The notes: a model not told the origin generated them from the letters alone. Positions 35,751 through 45,240 are shown, numbered from the stretch's first letter. The stretch: 64,000 bases of DNA from Dehalococcoidia bacterium (GCA_035528575.1 DATKYK010000016.1:1-64000), one strand, 5' to 3'. Numbers and translations: made by a program.

Positions 35751-37022
35751 CTACCTCCTCTGATAAATGTGAACTACACAGGTGCCGCCGGTAGCACCGA
35801 CGTTGTGAGTCAAGGCGAGTGTAATGTCCTTTCCTGGGACCTGCCTGGGACCGGCTTCTCCCCTCATCTGATGCCATATCTCCACCACTTGCCCTACCCC
35901 GGAGGCTCCTACGGGGTGTCCCTTGGATTTGAGTCCCCCGGAGGTATTAATGGGTTTAGCCCCATCGCGGGCCGTTATACCCTGCTCTGTTGCGACAAAT
36001 GCCTCGCCAGGCTTGAAGAATCCCAGGTCTTCAAGTGCCACCAGTTCGGCAATGGTAAAGCAATCATGGACCTCGGCAATCTGAATATCTTCAGGTTTCA
36101 CCCCCGCCATCTGGTAAGCCTGCTTGGCTGCCGTTCTTGCCGCCAGTATGGATGTCAAGTCTTTCCGTTCGTGAAGGGCGTGGTCGCTTCCCTGGCCAGT
36201 ACCGACGATATATATGGGGTCAAGGGAAAAGTCCTTTGCCAGTTCATCAGCGACGAGTAGAAGACAGGCAGCCCCATCGGTTATAGGTGAGCAGTCAAAC
36301 AGTCTCATTGGCCAGGCAACCACCGGGTTGGCCCTGGGGTCTTTGAGGAAATCAATCTCGTCACGCCATCCGGGCACCGGTTCACCCTTCTGTTTCGCCT
36401 TTTCGATCCTCGAATTCATGATATCTCTTATGGATTTATTAAACTGGGCTTTTGGATTCAGTGCCCCGTTTATATGGTTTTTAATACCCACTTTCATAAA
36501 GTGTTCAACTCTGGCGCCATATTTTTCCATGTATGCAGTAGCCATAGCAGCGTATAGCCCTGGGAAAGTAAAACCACAGGAACTCTCATAGACCGCGTCG
36601 CTGGCAGAAGCCAGCGTATCGGTTACCCTTTCTGTCGGCAGGTTGGTCATTTTTTCAGTTCCGCTGACTAGAACAATGTCATAAATCCCCGAAGCTATTG
36701 CCAGTATTCCCTCCCGTATGGCAACGCCACCGCTGGCGCAGGCATCCTCCACGCGGGTAGCCGGTTTTGGAACCAGCCCCACCCAATCTGCCATAATTGG
36801 AGCAACATGCCCCTGCCCCTCGAAGAGGTCGCTGGAGTAATTGCCTACATAGAGGGCTTCTATATCCTCGACGTCTAACCCTTTATCCACTGATTCGGTC
36901 ATTGCATTGAATGCATCAACAAATAAATCGCGGCTGGTCTTGTCAGCGAAAGCGCCGAATTTCGACATTCCCGCCCCCACCAGGGCTACACCCCTTCCCA
37001 GCTTTCGTTCCCTCCGGCTCAT
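35751..37022 (-). CDS. SCP2-type thiolase
   Basis: This 423-residue thiolase has the nucleophile C95 (VEDACASGGVA), the HDCF block and KGHPVGASG near the C-terminus and ends in NVGATGGTCVVHIY. It is paralogous to the thiolase at 14621 but has an insert near residue 215 (KAKQKGEPVPGWRDEIDF). Together with the DUF35 gene it forms a two-subunit module like BbsAB of anaerobic toluene degradation; the acyl substrate is not readable. An AAGGAGGGAGC site precedes the ATG. Confidence 0.88.
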   Translation of the reverse strand: MSRRERKLGRGVALVGAGMSKFGAFADKTSRDLFVDAFNAMTESVDKGLDVEDIEALYVGNYSSDLFEGQGHVAPIMADWVGLVPKPATRVEDACASGGVAIREGILAIASGIYDIVLVSGTEKMTNLPTERVTDTLASASDAVYESSCGFTFPGLYAAMATAYMEKYGARVEHFMKVGIKNHINGALNPKAQFNKSIRDIMNSRIEKAKQKGEPVPGWRDEIDFLKDPRANPVVAWPMRLFDCSPITDGAACLLLVADELAKDFSLDPIYIVGTGQGSDHALHERKDLTSILAARTAAKQAYQMAGVKPEDIQIAEVHDCFTIAELVALEDLGFFKPGEAFVATEQGITARDGAKPINTSGGLKSKGHPVGASGVGQVVEIWHQMRGEAGPRQVPGKDITLALTHNVGATGGTCVVHIYQRR

Positions 37023-37157
37023 GCTCCCTCCTTAAAAGGCATCTAACTTACCTGGACGGTCAAGCGACTGCTATCGATTTTACCAATAGAGCCTCTTCTC
37101 GAAATATTCGCCATCCTTGAGCTGTTACCCGGCATACCCAGAGCCACCGTTATCAGC

Positions 37158-37904
37158 TCAAACTCTCTTGATGATGTGCATTGGTTTCTTGGATCGCGAT
37201 CTTTTTCGTCCACGTAATGAGAAAATGATCACGAGGGTCCCTATGATGAGCGCCACTATCCACCCAACGAGAAGTCCTACACCAAAACCGAATATCAGCG
37301 GAATCTTCATGCCGAGGGCTATGTCCACATCCACGTCGCGGGACCCGTCCTGGTTCATCAGCACTATCGAATATGTGCCGGTCTCCAGTTTCCACTCCAG
37401 TTTCTGGATTCCGGTACCATATGTTGACGCTGCCCAGAATGTTTGGGACGTGGGATCTGCTGGTGCCAAACTGCCATAGTGATGTTTATACTCTACATCT
37501 AATTTGTCGTCGTGGATTCTGAAGTCAATGGTCTCATCGTACTCGACATCGTTGATGTATTCTCTCCAATCTGGCTCCTCAGCCTCAGCTACCCCTATGA
37601 GGATTCCTTTCGAGGTATCCCTGTTTGAGCCTTCTACCTTAAAGGTGACCAGGTCGCCCAAATCCCAATTCCCAAACCACCCCCAACCCCAATTCCATTC
37701 CTCGTCAATATCTATATGGGCGGACTCGGTCACTATGGCGTAGGAATTTCTTTCAAGCTGGTAGGACTCAGTAGTGAAAAACCCATCATCATCCTTTAGG
37801 GCAATGTCCACCCAGAGCAAGGCCCCACCGCCTAACAGGAGAGGTACCGACCCTAGCATGAAGAGGATTCCGAAGATAAGAAGTAGAATCCTTCCCCCGC
37901 TCAA
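37158..37904 (-). CDS. Hypothetical membrane protein with two terminal spans
   Basis: This 248-residue protein has a membrane span at about 5-30 (LLLIFGILFMLGSVPLLLGG) and one at about 203-232, with an acidic, Trp-rich beta-type domain between them (EEWNWGWGWFGNWDLGD near 68-84). The C-terminal tail RGRKRSRSKKP is basic and cytoplasmic, so the middle domain faces outward. I do not recognise a named family; the layout resembles anchored beta-sandwich stress or cell-surface proteins. It lies upstream of the thiolase in the same direction, 135 bases apart. Confidence 0.75.
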   Translation of the reverse strand: MSGGRILLLIFGILFMLGSVPLLLGGGALLWVDIALKDDDGFFTTESYQLERNSYAIVTESAHIDIDEEWNWGWGWFGNWDLGDLVTFKVEGSNRDTSKGILIGVAEAEEPDWREYINDVEYDETIDFRIHDDKLDVEYKHHYGSLAPADPTSQTFWAASTYGTGIQKLEWKLETGTYSIVLMNQDGSRDVDVDIALGMKIPLIFGFGVGLLVGWIVALIIGTLVIIFSLRGRKRSRSKKPMHIIKRV

Positions 37905-37944
37905 AATATAACTCCAGTTGAGCTCAAATTCTCTCCTTAGAAGC

Positions 37945-38018
37945 TGGCTGGGGAACCAGGATTCGAACCTGGGCTTGCAGATCCAGAGTCTGCCGTCCTA
38001 CCGCTAGACGATTCCCCA
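37945..38018 (-). tRNA. tRNA-Gln (anticodon CTG)
   Basis: The minus strand folds as a full cloverleaf: acceptor TGGGGAA paired with TTCCCCA, D-arm around CTAGCGGTAG, anticodon stem GCAGA/TCTGC with loop CTCTGGA (anticodon CTG at positions 34-36, reading CAG), and T-arm CCAGG-TTCGAAT-CCTGG. The discriminator is G and CCA is encoded. It lies just upstream of a membrane-protein gene and close to the gltX and glnS genes. Confidence 0.95.
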
Positions 38019-38060
38019 GTGGTTTAATATTATAGCCTAAGAAGCTCGCTGGGGTAAAGC

Positions 38061-38258
38061 CTACTTGTTAGCCTCGTCGCTATCTAGAGGCTCGGCTAAG
38101 GGTAACCCTGAGAGGCCACAGCACCCACTGCTGCCCACTATCCTGAAGCTGCGCTCGATAAAGGAATCACAACCTGCCCTTAACTGCTCAGGGTCTATCC
38201 TGCCATGCAAGCTGCACTCTCCCTGCTCGGTGAAATAGATACATAGCTGACAATACAT
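38061..38258 (-). CDS. Small cysteine-rich protein, 65 residues
   Basis: The start is the ATG at 38258, preceded by AGGAG; a longer frame extends upstream into gltX without a signal. The sequence has MYCQLCIYF, CSLHGRIDPE, a single Cys in GCDSF and a GCC pair (SSGCCGL). Six or seven cysteines in a short chain suggest a zinc or Fe-S site. It follows gltX by 41 bases on the same strand and is likely co-transcribed. I do not recognise the family. Confidence 0.7.
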   Translation of the reverse strand: MYCQLCIYFTEQGECSLHGRIDPEQLRAGCDSFIERSFRIVGSSGCCGLSGLPLAEPLDSDEANK

Positions 38259-38299
38259 GATAGCTCCTATATTTAGATTAAAGCAGTCTGTTCTGGTTG

Positions 38300-39889
38300 T
38301 CAAACCACGCTTAATTTGCTCAACGCTGCCTCGATCCGCCTCAGGCACCTCTCCCTCCCCAGAACTGCCATCGTCTGAAACAGCGGCGGGGCCGCCGTGC
38401 GACCGGTTACAGCAACCCTCAGCAGCCCGAAAAGCTCCCCCGTCTTAAGCCCCAGCTCCGACGCTAAGGTGCGGAGCACAGCCTCCAGGGATGCGGCATC
38501 TTCAGCTAGCTTCTCTGCGTCTCTACCTGTGCCGTCCCAATCGGTATCAAGTTCGGTTAGGCGCTGAAGGGCAGCTTCAAGGGCCGCCACCACAGCTTCC
38601 TTGGTTAGATTCTTTCCATAAAGCAGCTTTGCGTCATAGTCCAGTTCTTTTTCTAGGTAAACAGTCAGCGTCCCTAATTTCACATCGCTTGGTATAGTTT
38701 TAGGCGATATGATTTGCGTGGCAGGTTTGAAGATAGACTTGTATAGCTCGGCTGCTCCTTTAAGAGTAGTGGCCCGCTCCCGAATCAGCGGCACAATCTG
38801 CTGCACATATTCCCAAGATATAGGTTGCTTTACTTCTCCAGGCAAGCCTCTCACCAGAAATGTTAGTAGCTGTTCCGTCAGCTCCGCAATGCTCATGTTG
38901 CGAATGTAGACTCCATTCATCCAATCGAGTTTATCTTTGTTGAAGATAGCGGCAGTCTTACTTATGCGTTCAATGGAGAAATGACTTATTAGTTCCTCTC
39001 TGCTGAAGAGTTCACTACGGTCATCCAGCGCCCAGCCTAGAAGCGCCAGGAAGTTCGTCATCGCCTCCGGCAGATATCCCATTTCGCTGTATTCGATAAG
39101 CGAGACAGCGCCGTGGCGTTTGCTCAGCTTCGACTTGTCCACCCCCAGGATCATAGGCAAATGGGCGAACAGCGGCGGTTCCCATTCAAACGCCCTGTAC
39201 AGCAGAAAATGCCTCGGTGTAGACGAAAGCCATTCATCGGCCCGCATGACGTGCGTAATCTTCATAAAATGATCATCGACGATGTTGGCCAGGTGATACG
39301 TTGGGTAGCCATCCGACTTCAACAACACCAAGTCGTCAAGTTCGCTATTGTCAAAGGTTATATCGCCACGTATAAGGTCATGAAACGTTGTTTGCCCCAT
39401 AAGTGGCACCTTGAAGCGTATCACCGGCGAGATGCCCCCAGATTCTAACCTTGCTCGCTCCTCCAGGCTCAGATCTCGACAGTGGCGGTCGTAGCTGCGC
39501 ATCGATTCCTTGCGCTCCGCCATTTCAGCGCGCATGCTGGAAAGCCGCTCCGCTGTGCAATAGCATTTGTAAGCATGGCCTCCTTCCAGCAATTGCTGCG
39601 CACACTTCTGATATAGGTCCCGTCGCTCCGATTGGATATACGGCCCGTAGTCACCCCCCACCTCCGGCCCCTCATCCCAATCCAAGCCCAGCCACCTGAG
39701 GCTATTCAGAATTGCATCCTCAGAGCCCTTCACACGGCGGGCGATATCGGTGTCCTCTATGCGAAGGATGAACCGGCCGCACGTATGTCTGGCGAACAAC
39801 CAGTTGAAAAGGGCAGTCCTAATGTTTCCAATATGCGGGTATCCGGTTGGGCTGGGAGCGTAGCGCACCCGAACGCTTTCTTCACTCAT
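38300..39889 (-). CDS. gltX: Glutamyl-tRNA synthetase
   Basis: This 529-residue class I synthetase charges tRNA with glutamate. The HIGH motif is PHIGN at 17-21 within RYAPSPTGYPHIGN, RIEDTD follows near 44, and the KMSKS motif is KLSKRHG near 253. The C-terminal anticodon-binding domain is present, with an end (TGELFGLLRVAVTGR, RIEAAL) as in bacterial enzymes. The length is slightly above the usual 470-500. A frameshifted N-terminal fragment of a second gltX lies beyond glnS at 42070. With glnS nearby this enzyme need not misacylate tRNA-Gln. Confidence 0.96.
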   Translation of the reverse strand: MSEESVRVRYAPSPTGYPHIGNIRTALFNWLFARHTCGRFILRIEDTDIARRVKGSEDAILNSLRWLGLDWDEGPEVGGDYGPYIQSERRDLYQKCAQQLLEGGHAYKCYCTAERLSSMRAEMAERKESMRSYDRHCRDLSLEERARLESGGISPVIRFKVPLMGQTTFHDLIRGDITFDNSELDDLVLLKSDGYPTYHLANIVDDHFMKITHVMRADEWLSSTPRHFLLYRAFEWEPPLFAHLPMILGVDKSKLSKRHGAVSLIEYSEMGYLPEAMTNFLALLGWALDDRSELFSREELISHFSIERISKTAAIFNKDKLDWMNGVYIRNMSIAELTEQLLTFLVRGLPGEVKQPISWEYVQQIVPLIRERATTLKGAAELYKSIFKPATQIISPKTIPSDVKLGTLTVYLEKELDYDAKLLYGKNLTKEAVVAALEAALQRLTELDTDWDGTGRDAEKLAEDAASLEAVLRTLASELGLKTGELFGLLRVAVTGRTAAPPLFQTMAVLGRERCLRRIEAALSKLSVV

Positions 39890-40357
39890 AGCTCTCCGTT
39901 AAAACAGCTGTTTTTATGGTAGCCATGTGACTTAATAAGAACTCTATCTATCGGTCTTTTCCTATTCTAGCATCATCAGAAGTGAGAGTCTATTCAAGCT
40001 AGACACCGCAGTTCGGCAATCACCATTTTTAAGGAAACGACTCCCGCTCGGTAACATTTCCTACTAATGCAAATATATAACTGTCGTATCATAAGAGACC
40101 GCTGAAAAAGAGGTGCCCCGATTGTATCGGGTCCGGGGGTCTCCCCGATGTATCGGGGCAGCTTTAAAAAGTCCCCCAAGATTGGGCGACTTAGGGGGTT
40201 GATTGAGACTATTTCAGCAGTCTCCCATAAGTCTGACTCTTGACAAAGGCAATTGGAAGTTGTAGTTTTAGCTAAGACTCAAATCGGTAGTAAGGCCAAA
40301 TCTACTCCAATTCCAGAGTATCAGAATAATAGAATCGGTTATTGCAGGTTAAATTAT
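39890..40357. other. Intergenic region between gltX and glnS, holding MITE copy C
   Basis: The two synthetase genes diverge from this 468-base stretch. Its centre is the MITE-like element at 40095-40224. I see no other gene; a frame that runs from 40253 into glnS has no ribosome site and is not conserved at its N-terminus. Confidence 0.55.
40095..40224 (-). repeat. MITE-like element, copy C
   Basis: This is the longest copy, 130 bases, in inverse orientation to copies B and D. It starts GAGACCGCTGAAAAAGAGG and ends ATTTCAGCAGTCTC. CATAA stands directly before it (40090-40094) and again one base after it (40226-40230), a possible target duplication. Confidence 0.85.
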
Positions 40358-42046
40358 ATGATCACCCCCGAACGAGCAGCCCCCTCCGACTTTATTCGGA
40401 ATATCATCAACAAGGACATCAACAATAATAAATACGGGGGACGGGTGCACACGCGGTTCCCGCCGGAGCCGAACGGTTATCTGCACATCGGGCATGCCAA
40501 GTCAATCTGCCTAAATTTCGGCATTGCCGCACAGTATGGGGGCCTGTGCAATGTGCGTTTCGACGATACAAATCCCACCAAGGAAGAAGAGGAGTATGTT
40601 CAAGCTATCCTAGAGGACATACGGTGGCTCGGTTTTAACTGGGAGGACAGGCTATACTATGCGTCGGACTATTTCGACCAAATGTATGATTATGCTGTCC
40701 AGTTGATCCTGGACGGCAAGGCTTACGTCGATGATCTGAGCGCGGATGAGATCAGAGAATACCGTGGCACGCTGGTCAGGCCCGGTCAGGAGAGTCCCCA
40801 CCGAAACCGTTCGGTAGAAGAGAATCTCGACCTATTCGAACGTATGCGGGCAGGAGAGTTCGAGGATGGCTCACGATTGCTTCGCGCCAAAATTAACATG
40901 GCATCACCAAACTTGAATATGCGCGATCCGGCAATGTACCGCATCATGCATGCAGAGCATCACCGTACAGGCAACAAGTGGTGCATCTACCCGATGTACG
41001 ACTGGGCCCACGGGCTTGAGGACTCCATCGAAGGGATCACCCATTCAATCTGCACCCTGGAGTTCGAAGACCACCGCCCAGTGTACGACTGGTTTCTTGA
41101 CCAGTTGGGGATATATCATCCGCAGCAGATCGAGTTCGCCCGACTTGGCCTCACCTACACCGTAATGAGCAAGAGAAAGCTGCTTCAACTGGTGGAGCAG
41201 GGACATGTCACCGGATGGGACGACCCCAGGATGCCGACAATTTCGGGGCTGCGCAGGCGCGGGTACACACTTGAGGCCATCCGATATTTCTGCGAACGGG
41301 TGGGCGTAGCCAAGACCGATAGCGTTATCGATATCGCGCTGCTTGAGCACTGCATCAGGGATGACTTGAACAAGCGCGCTCCACGGGTTATGTCGGTGTT
41401 GCGCCCCCTCCGCGTGGTTATTGATAACTATCCCGAAGGCCAAACCGAGGATCTGGATGCCGTCAACAATCCCGAGGACCCCGATATGGGTACGCGGAAG
41501 GTGCCTTTCTCACGTGTACTATATATCGAGCGGGAAGATTTCCGCGAAGACCCGCCGGGCAAGTTCTTCCGACTGGCTCCGGGCCGTGAGGTACGGCTGC
41601 GGTATGCATATCTTATCACCTGCATCGGCACGGTGAAGGACGAGCGTACCGGCGAAGTTGTTGAGCTACATTGCACTTGTGACCTCGCATCTCGTGGGGG
41701 AAACCCGCCCAATGGGCGCAAGGTCAAAGGAACCATCCACTGGGTTTCTGCTGCCCACGCAGTGGAGGCTGACGTACGCCTTTACGACCGTCTCTTTAAT
41801 GTGGAAAATCCCGGCGATGTCACGAGTGGTGGTAATTTTGAAGACGTTCTGAATCCCGGTTCGCTGGAGACGTTAACGGGTTATATCGAACCTAGCGTGT
41901 CAGGCGCAGTTCCGGGTACCCGGTATCAGTTCGAACGGCTGGGCTATTTCTGCGTTGACTTAAAAGATTCCTCACCCGATCGGCTGGTATTCAATAGAAC
42001 GATTTCTTTACGCGATTCGTGGGCCAAGATCGAGAAACGGCTTTAA
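40358..42046 (+). CDS. glnS: Glutaminyl-tRNA synthetase
   Basis: This 562-residue class I enzyme charges tRNA-Gln directly with glutamine. The motif [20 protein letters not shown] near 30-50 and FDDTNP near 70 are the GlnRS versions of the HIGH region, and VMSKRKL near 270 is the KMSKS loop. Two C-terminal anticodon-binding barrels are present ([10 protein letters not shown] and GTIHWV). I chose the ATG at 40358 because it aligns with known N-termini; the upstream frame is not conserved. GlnRS occurs patchily in bacteria and is thought to have spread by transfer from eukaryotes; here it lies between a MITE copy and a gltX remnant. Confidence 0.95.
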   Translation: MITPERAAPSDFIRNIINKDINNNKYGGRVHTRFPPEPNGYLHIGHAKSICLNFGIAAQYGGLCNVRFDDTNPTKEEEEYVQAILEDIRWLGFNWEDRLYYASDYFDQMYDYAVQLILDGKAYVDDLSADEIREYRGTLVRPGQESPHRNRSVEENLDLFERMRAGEFEDGSRLLRAKINMASPNLNMRDPAMYRIMHAEHHRTGNKWCIYPMYDWAHGLEDSIEGITHSICTLEFEDHRPVYDWFLDQLGIYHPQQIEFARLGLTYTVMSKRKLLQLVEQGHVTGWDDPRMPTISGLRRRGYTLEAIRYFCERVGVAKTDSVIDIALLEHCIRDDLNKRAPRVMSVLRPLRVVIDNYPEGQTEDLDAVNNPEDPDMGTRKVPFSRVLYIEREDFREDPPGKFFRLAPGREVRLRYAYLITCIGTVKDERTGEVVELHCTCDLASRGGNPPNGRKVKGTIHWVSAAHAVEADVRLYDRLFNVENPGDVTSGGNFEDVLNPGSLETLTGYIEPSVSGAVPGTRYQFERLGYFCVDLKDSSPDRLVFNRTISLRDSWAKIEKRL

Positions 42047-42069
42047 GGCAACAATACGGCCCCGTTATA

Positions 42070-42343
42070 TCATTCAGGTTGCTTCCACCGGAAGTAGGGG
42101 CCGTAAACCTTCTTCGCCTCAGAGTCCTGGTCACGATCTATATCCAGACTCTCAAGGCTATCTACGATCGATTCCTCTGTACCATAAAAAAACGGGCAAC
42201 GTCTGATCCTCGATGCGCGGGGTGATGCTGCCTCTGTTATGCCCTGCAAAGATCAAGTTAAATAGAGCGGTTCTTATGTTTCCCCCATGTGCTATGCGCC
42301 TGTAAGGGATGGGAGCAAAGCGCATGCGAACCGAGTCGCCCAT
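42070..42343 (-). pseudogene. gltX remnant, frameshifted
   Basis: The minus strand from 42343 encodes MGDSVRMRFAPIPYRRIAHG and then GNIRTALFN and RIEDQ, clearly the N-terminus of a glutamyl-tRNA synthetase, but the HIGH motif is degraded to AHGG. After a run of seven T the match continues in another frame as TEESIVDSLESLDIDRDQ and YGPYFRWKQPE, equivalent to SEDAILNSLRWLGLDWD and YGPYIQSER in the intact gene at 38300, then stops. About 90 of roughly 500 codons survive. It is a dead second copy, adjacent to the end of glnS. Confidence 0.85.
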
Positions 42344-42348
42344 GGAAA

Positions 42349-42864
42349 CTAGTTTCCTACCTCGCCACCGCTATCCGGTAATACTGCTCGCTTTTGAGGA
42401 AGTTTGACCACATATGTATCGGCAATCCTGTCATGGATACCCTGTTTACGGTCATCGAAAGCGACCCAGAGGAAGAGAAGACCGAGTGTTATCCAGCAGA
42501 TTACATGGCCAAGGAACCGCAACAGAGCCGGTCCCCAATCCCATTTCATCTCTGTACCGTCGGCATGTACTGCCCTTATCTTGAGAGCCAGCATTCCAGG
42601 GGTTTCGCCCCTCCTCGCCCAGAAAAAGATAAAGTAGGCCGCTGCGAGAGCAAACACCGGGAAGTTGGCGGGCCAAAAGCTAATTGCCATTTCTCCCCGG
42701 TCTACCATCCAGCCCCAGGCCCAGATGGGGAAGGTGAACATCCAGAAAATGCCGCTTAAAATAGCATCTATGATCCCGATAATCATCCAATCGATAATAT
42801 ATGCTACAAGCCTAATCCAAAACCCAGCGTACTCTACCGCAATGCCCTCTTTTTGCTCCTCCAT
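42349..42864 (-). CDS. RDD family membrane protein
   Basis: This 171-residue protein has the RDD pattern: YAGFWIRLVAYIIDWMIIG near 10-28 (Arg and Asp), a second span with WMVDRGE between helices, FPVFALAAAYFIFFWARRGETPG near 70-92 and GHVICWITLGLLFLWVAFDDRKQGIHDRIADT. There are about four membrane spans. RDD proteins are small membrane proteins of mostly unknown role, some proposed as ion antiporters. It lies 49 bases downstream of the pseudouridine synthase on the same strand. Confidence 0.9.
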   Translation of the reverse strand: MEEQKEGIAVEYAGFWIRLVAYIIDWMIIGIIDAILSGIFWMFTFPIWAWGWMVDRGEMAISFWPANFPVFALAAAYFIFFWARRGETPGMLALKIRAVHADGTEMKWDWGPALLRFLGHVICWITLGLLFLWVAFDDRKQGIHDRIADTYVVKLPQKRAVLPDSGGEVGN

Positions 42865-42913
42865 TTAAATACTCCTCATTTATCATACCCATTCTATCAT
42901 CTAGCCCCATAGC

Positions 42914-43813
42914 CTACAACAACAAGATTAGTTCCAGCGCCTCCTCCAGATCCTGAGCTAGATTTGAACTGAACTCCACATACTCCCCGCTCGAGGGAAG
43001 CCTGAAACCCAGATGGCAGGCGTGGAGAAACTGCCGTTTTATGATTTGCGACCGCCTGCCGTATACCTCATCGCCGACTACAGGGAAGCCGATAGCGGAA
43101 AGGTGAACCCTTATCTGATGGGTACGCCCCGTCTCTGTTGTTACCTCGAGGAGGGTATAGTTATCCATATACCTGATTACCCGGTACTGAGTGCGAGCCT
43201 CTCTACCCTCGGTGACCACTGCCATTACCTTTCGATTGCCTGGGTCGCGCCCTATCGGAGCTTCTATTACCCCCCTCTGGGGAGATAGATGTCCCTGAAC
43301 CAGCACCAGGTATCGTTTTAGCACAGAGCGGGCCTTTATTTGATTGGACAGGTTTTGCTGAGCAGCATCGTTCTTGGCAACTATCATCAACCCTGATGTA
43401 TTCTTGTCCAGTCGGTGAACGATGCCCGGCCGCATTGTCCCATTGATTTCGATGTCTTTGCAGTGAGCCAGGATGGCATTTACCAGGGTATAGCTGGGAT
43501 GACCGGGAGCGGGATGAACCACTAACCCCGCTGGCTTATCCACTACCAGGAGATCTTTATCCTCATAGACAATGGCAAGAGGAATTTCCTCCGGAAGGGG
43601 AGTGGGTGGACCAGGAGGGGGTATCAACGCAGTGATTCTGTCACCGATATTTAGCTTCAGGCTCCCTTTAGCCGCATAACTATTAACGGTGATGTAGCCA
43701 TCGCTAATCAGCCTCTGCACATAGGAGCGGGAGAGCTCCGTGCACTCCTGGGCTAAATATCTATCCAGCCGGACACCTGACCTGTTGACGATGAAATCAA
43801 GCTTGTGGCTCAA
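42914..43813 (-). CDS. rluD: RluA/RluD family 23S rRNA pseudouridine synthase
   Basis: This 299-residue enzyme has an N-terminal S4 RNA-binding domain (about 13-60) and the catalytic core with D136 in GIVHRLDKNTSGLMIVAK. The C-terminal part keeps RTHQIRVHLSAIGFPVVGDEVYG. It converts uridines in rRNA, as judged by similarity to RluD, to pseudouridine. It lies four bases after lspA, the common lspA-rluD order of Firmicutes and Chloroflexota. The precise target uridine is not readable. Confidence 0.92.
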   Translation of the reverse strand: MSHKLDFIVNRSGVRLDRYLAQECTELSRSYVQRLISDGYITVNSYAAKGSLKLNIGDRITALIPPPGPPTPLPEEIPLAIVYEDKDLLVVDKPAGLVVHPAPGHPSYTLVNAILAHCKDIEINGTMRPGIVHRLDKNTSGLMIVAKNDAAQQNLSNQIKARSVLKRYLVLVQGHLSPQRGVIEAPIGRDPGNRKVMAVVTEGREARTQYRVIRYMDNYTLLEVTTETGRTHQIRVHLSAIGFPVVGDEVYGRRSQIIKRQFLHACHLGFRLPSSGEYVEFSSNLAQDLEEALELILLL

Positions 43814-43817
43814 CCTA

Positions 43818-44294
43818 CTAGTCCTTTCGTTTCACGGCCCTCTTTCCCTGTCCAAACAGGAAGTAGTAAATAATAAGCACCACTCCTACCACCACAGCCG
43901 AATCAGCCAGATTAAATAGCGGCCAGGCGCCGACGTCGATAAAATCAATGACCTCCCCCAGACGAATGCGGTCTATCAGGTTACCCACGGCACCCCCAAG
44001 CATTAGCCCTAAAGCGACCCTTACCAGCACCTGGTTGAAGATGGGGTAGCGCGAGTAGATAATAATTGCCGCAATTCCAACAATGGCAGTGAGCGTAATG
44101 AGAAAGGTTTGATTGGCAAAGAGACCGAAAACCATACCTTCATTGGTACTGTAGGTGATTCGAAAAAACCCTTCCCCCGGTATCGATTGCCCCGGTGTCA
44201 TGTTCGCTTTAATGAAAAATTTACTTACCTGGTCTAAAGCTATTATCAATAGAGCGACAAGGGAAAAGGTAAGTTCTCTGATGGGCCTTTTCAT
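43818..44294 (-). CDS. lspA: Lipoprotein signal peptidase II
   Basis: This 158-residue membrane aspartyl protease removes signal peptides from prolipoproteins. It has four membrane spans (about 10-28, 63-82, 90-107 and 127-147), the catalytic Asp residues in GNLIDRIRLGEVIDFI and FNLADSAVVVG, and the basic C-terminal tail RAVKRKD. It is immediately upstream of the pseudouridine synthase and 37 bases downstream of the DUF72 gene. Confidence 0.95.
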   Translation of the reverse strand: MKRPIRELTFSLVALLIIALDQVSKFFIKANMTPGQSIPGEGFFRITYSTNEGMVFGLFANQTFLITLTAIVGIAAIIIYSRYPIFNQVLVRVALGLMLGGAVGNLIDRIRLGEVIDFIDVGAWPLFNLADSAVVVGVVLIIYYFLFGQGKRAVKRKD

Positions 44295-44331
44295 GCCAGT
44301 ATTCCTCGAAAATACGGGAGATATTGTGGGT

Positions 44332-45099
44332 TTAATCCAGCATCATCCTTAGCTGTCTGATGGTTGATACCGCTTGTCCTCGCCAGTGATTGTTGGCGAA
44401 AACGAAGGTCCTCTCCGCTATATTATCCAGGTAGCGGATCTTTGGCAGCCACTCCTCGAGCTCCTCAGGTGAATAGGAGTAGTCGTATCTTTCATAGGCA
44501 TGTTCATGCTGCCACCATTTCTCCTTGTTGCGCCCGTGAAAGCGTACATAGGCAATATTGCTCGTAGCCTCAGCGATGGGCGGCAGCAGATTTGGTAGTG
44601 GTGGCTCATCGACGCAGCAGAAGCCCAGCCCATAGCGACGCAGCCAGCCAAACACATCCTCTCTCAGCCACCTCACATTGCGAAATTCGACGACGACAGG
44701 CAAACCCCGTAACCGCTCCTTGAAAGTCTCCATATAGTCCCGGTTCTGGTCGCTAAATCTAAAGCTGTAGGGGAACTGAGCCAGCACGCAGCCCAGTTTT
44801 CCCCCATCTATCAGCGGCCTCAGCATTTCCCGAAAAACCTCAAAAACCGCCTCATTATCGTCCCGCTCATGTGTCATCTGACGGTTCGCCTTAACTATAA
44901 AAAGGAAGTCATCGCCAGTCTTCATGGCCATGGACTCCAGCACCGCGGGCTTGAGTAAGCTGTAGTATGTGGCATTTATCTCGCAGGCGTTAAATTCACG
45001 CGCATAGTATAGAAGCCAGTCTTTTTTGGGCATTCCCGAGGGATAGAACGGCCCCACCCAGTCGTTATAGCTGAAACCGGAGGTGCCCAGATAAATCAT
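44332..45099 (-). CDS. DUF72 family protein
   Basis: This 255-residue protein has the DUF72 start IYLGTSGFSYNDWVGPFYPSG... (YLGTSGFSYNDW) and the conserved blocks EINATYYSLL, FIVKANRQMTHER, LGCVLAQFPYSF and VEFRNVRWL. The fold is a TIM barrel; metal-dependent or nuclease-like activity has been suggested for the family, but it is not established. It is the first gene of a leftward run with lspA and rluD. Confidence 0.92.
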   Translation of the reverse strand: MIYLGTSGFSYNDWVGPFYPSGMPKKDWLLYYAREFNACEINATYYSLLKPAVLESMAMKTGDDFLFIVKANRQMTHERDDNEAVFEVFREMLRPLIDGGKLGCVLAQFPYSFRFSDQNRDYMETFKERLRGLPVVVEFRNVRWLREDVFGWLRRYGLGFCCVDEPPLPNLLPPIAEATSNIAYVRFHGRNKEKWWQHEHAYERYDYSYSPEELEEWLPKIRYLDNIAERTFVFANNHWRGQAVSTIRQLRMMLD

Positions 45100-45240
45100 G
45101 GCGTCAGTCTATCACAACCACCAAGACAGAGCAAAGCATTTCCGTAACCGTGCGCCACATTTCGAGGTCTTTTCTCTGCCTGTCCACACTGAAGGAAGAT
45201 CGTAGTGCTTTTTCTCGAGTTTAATTATAGAATCTAAAGC

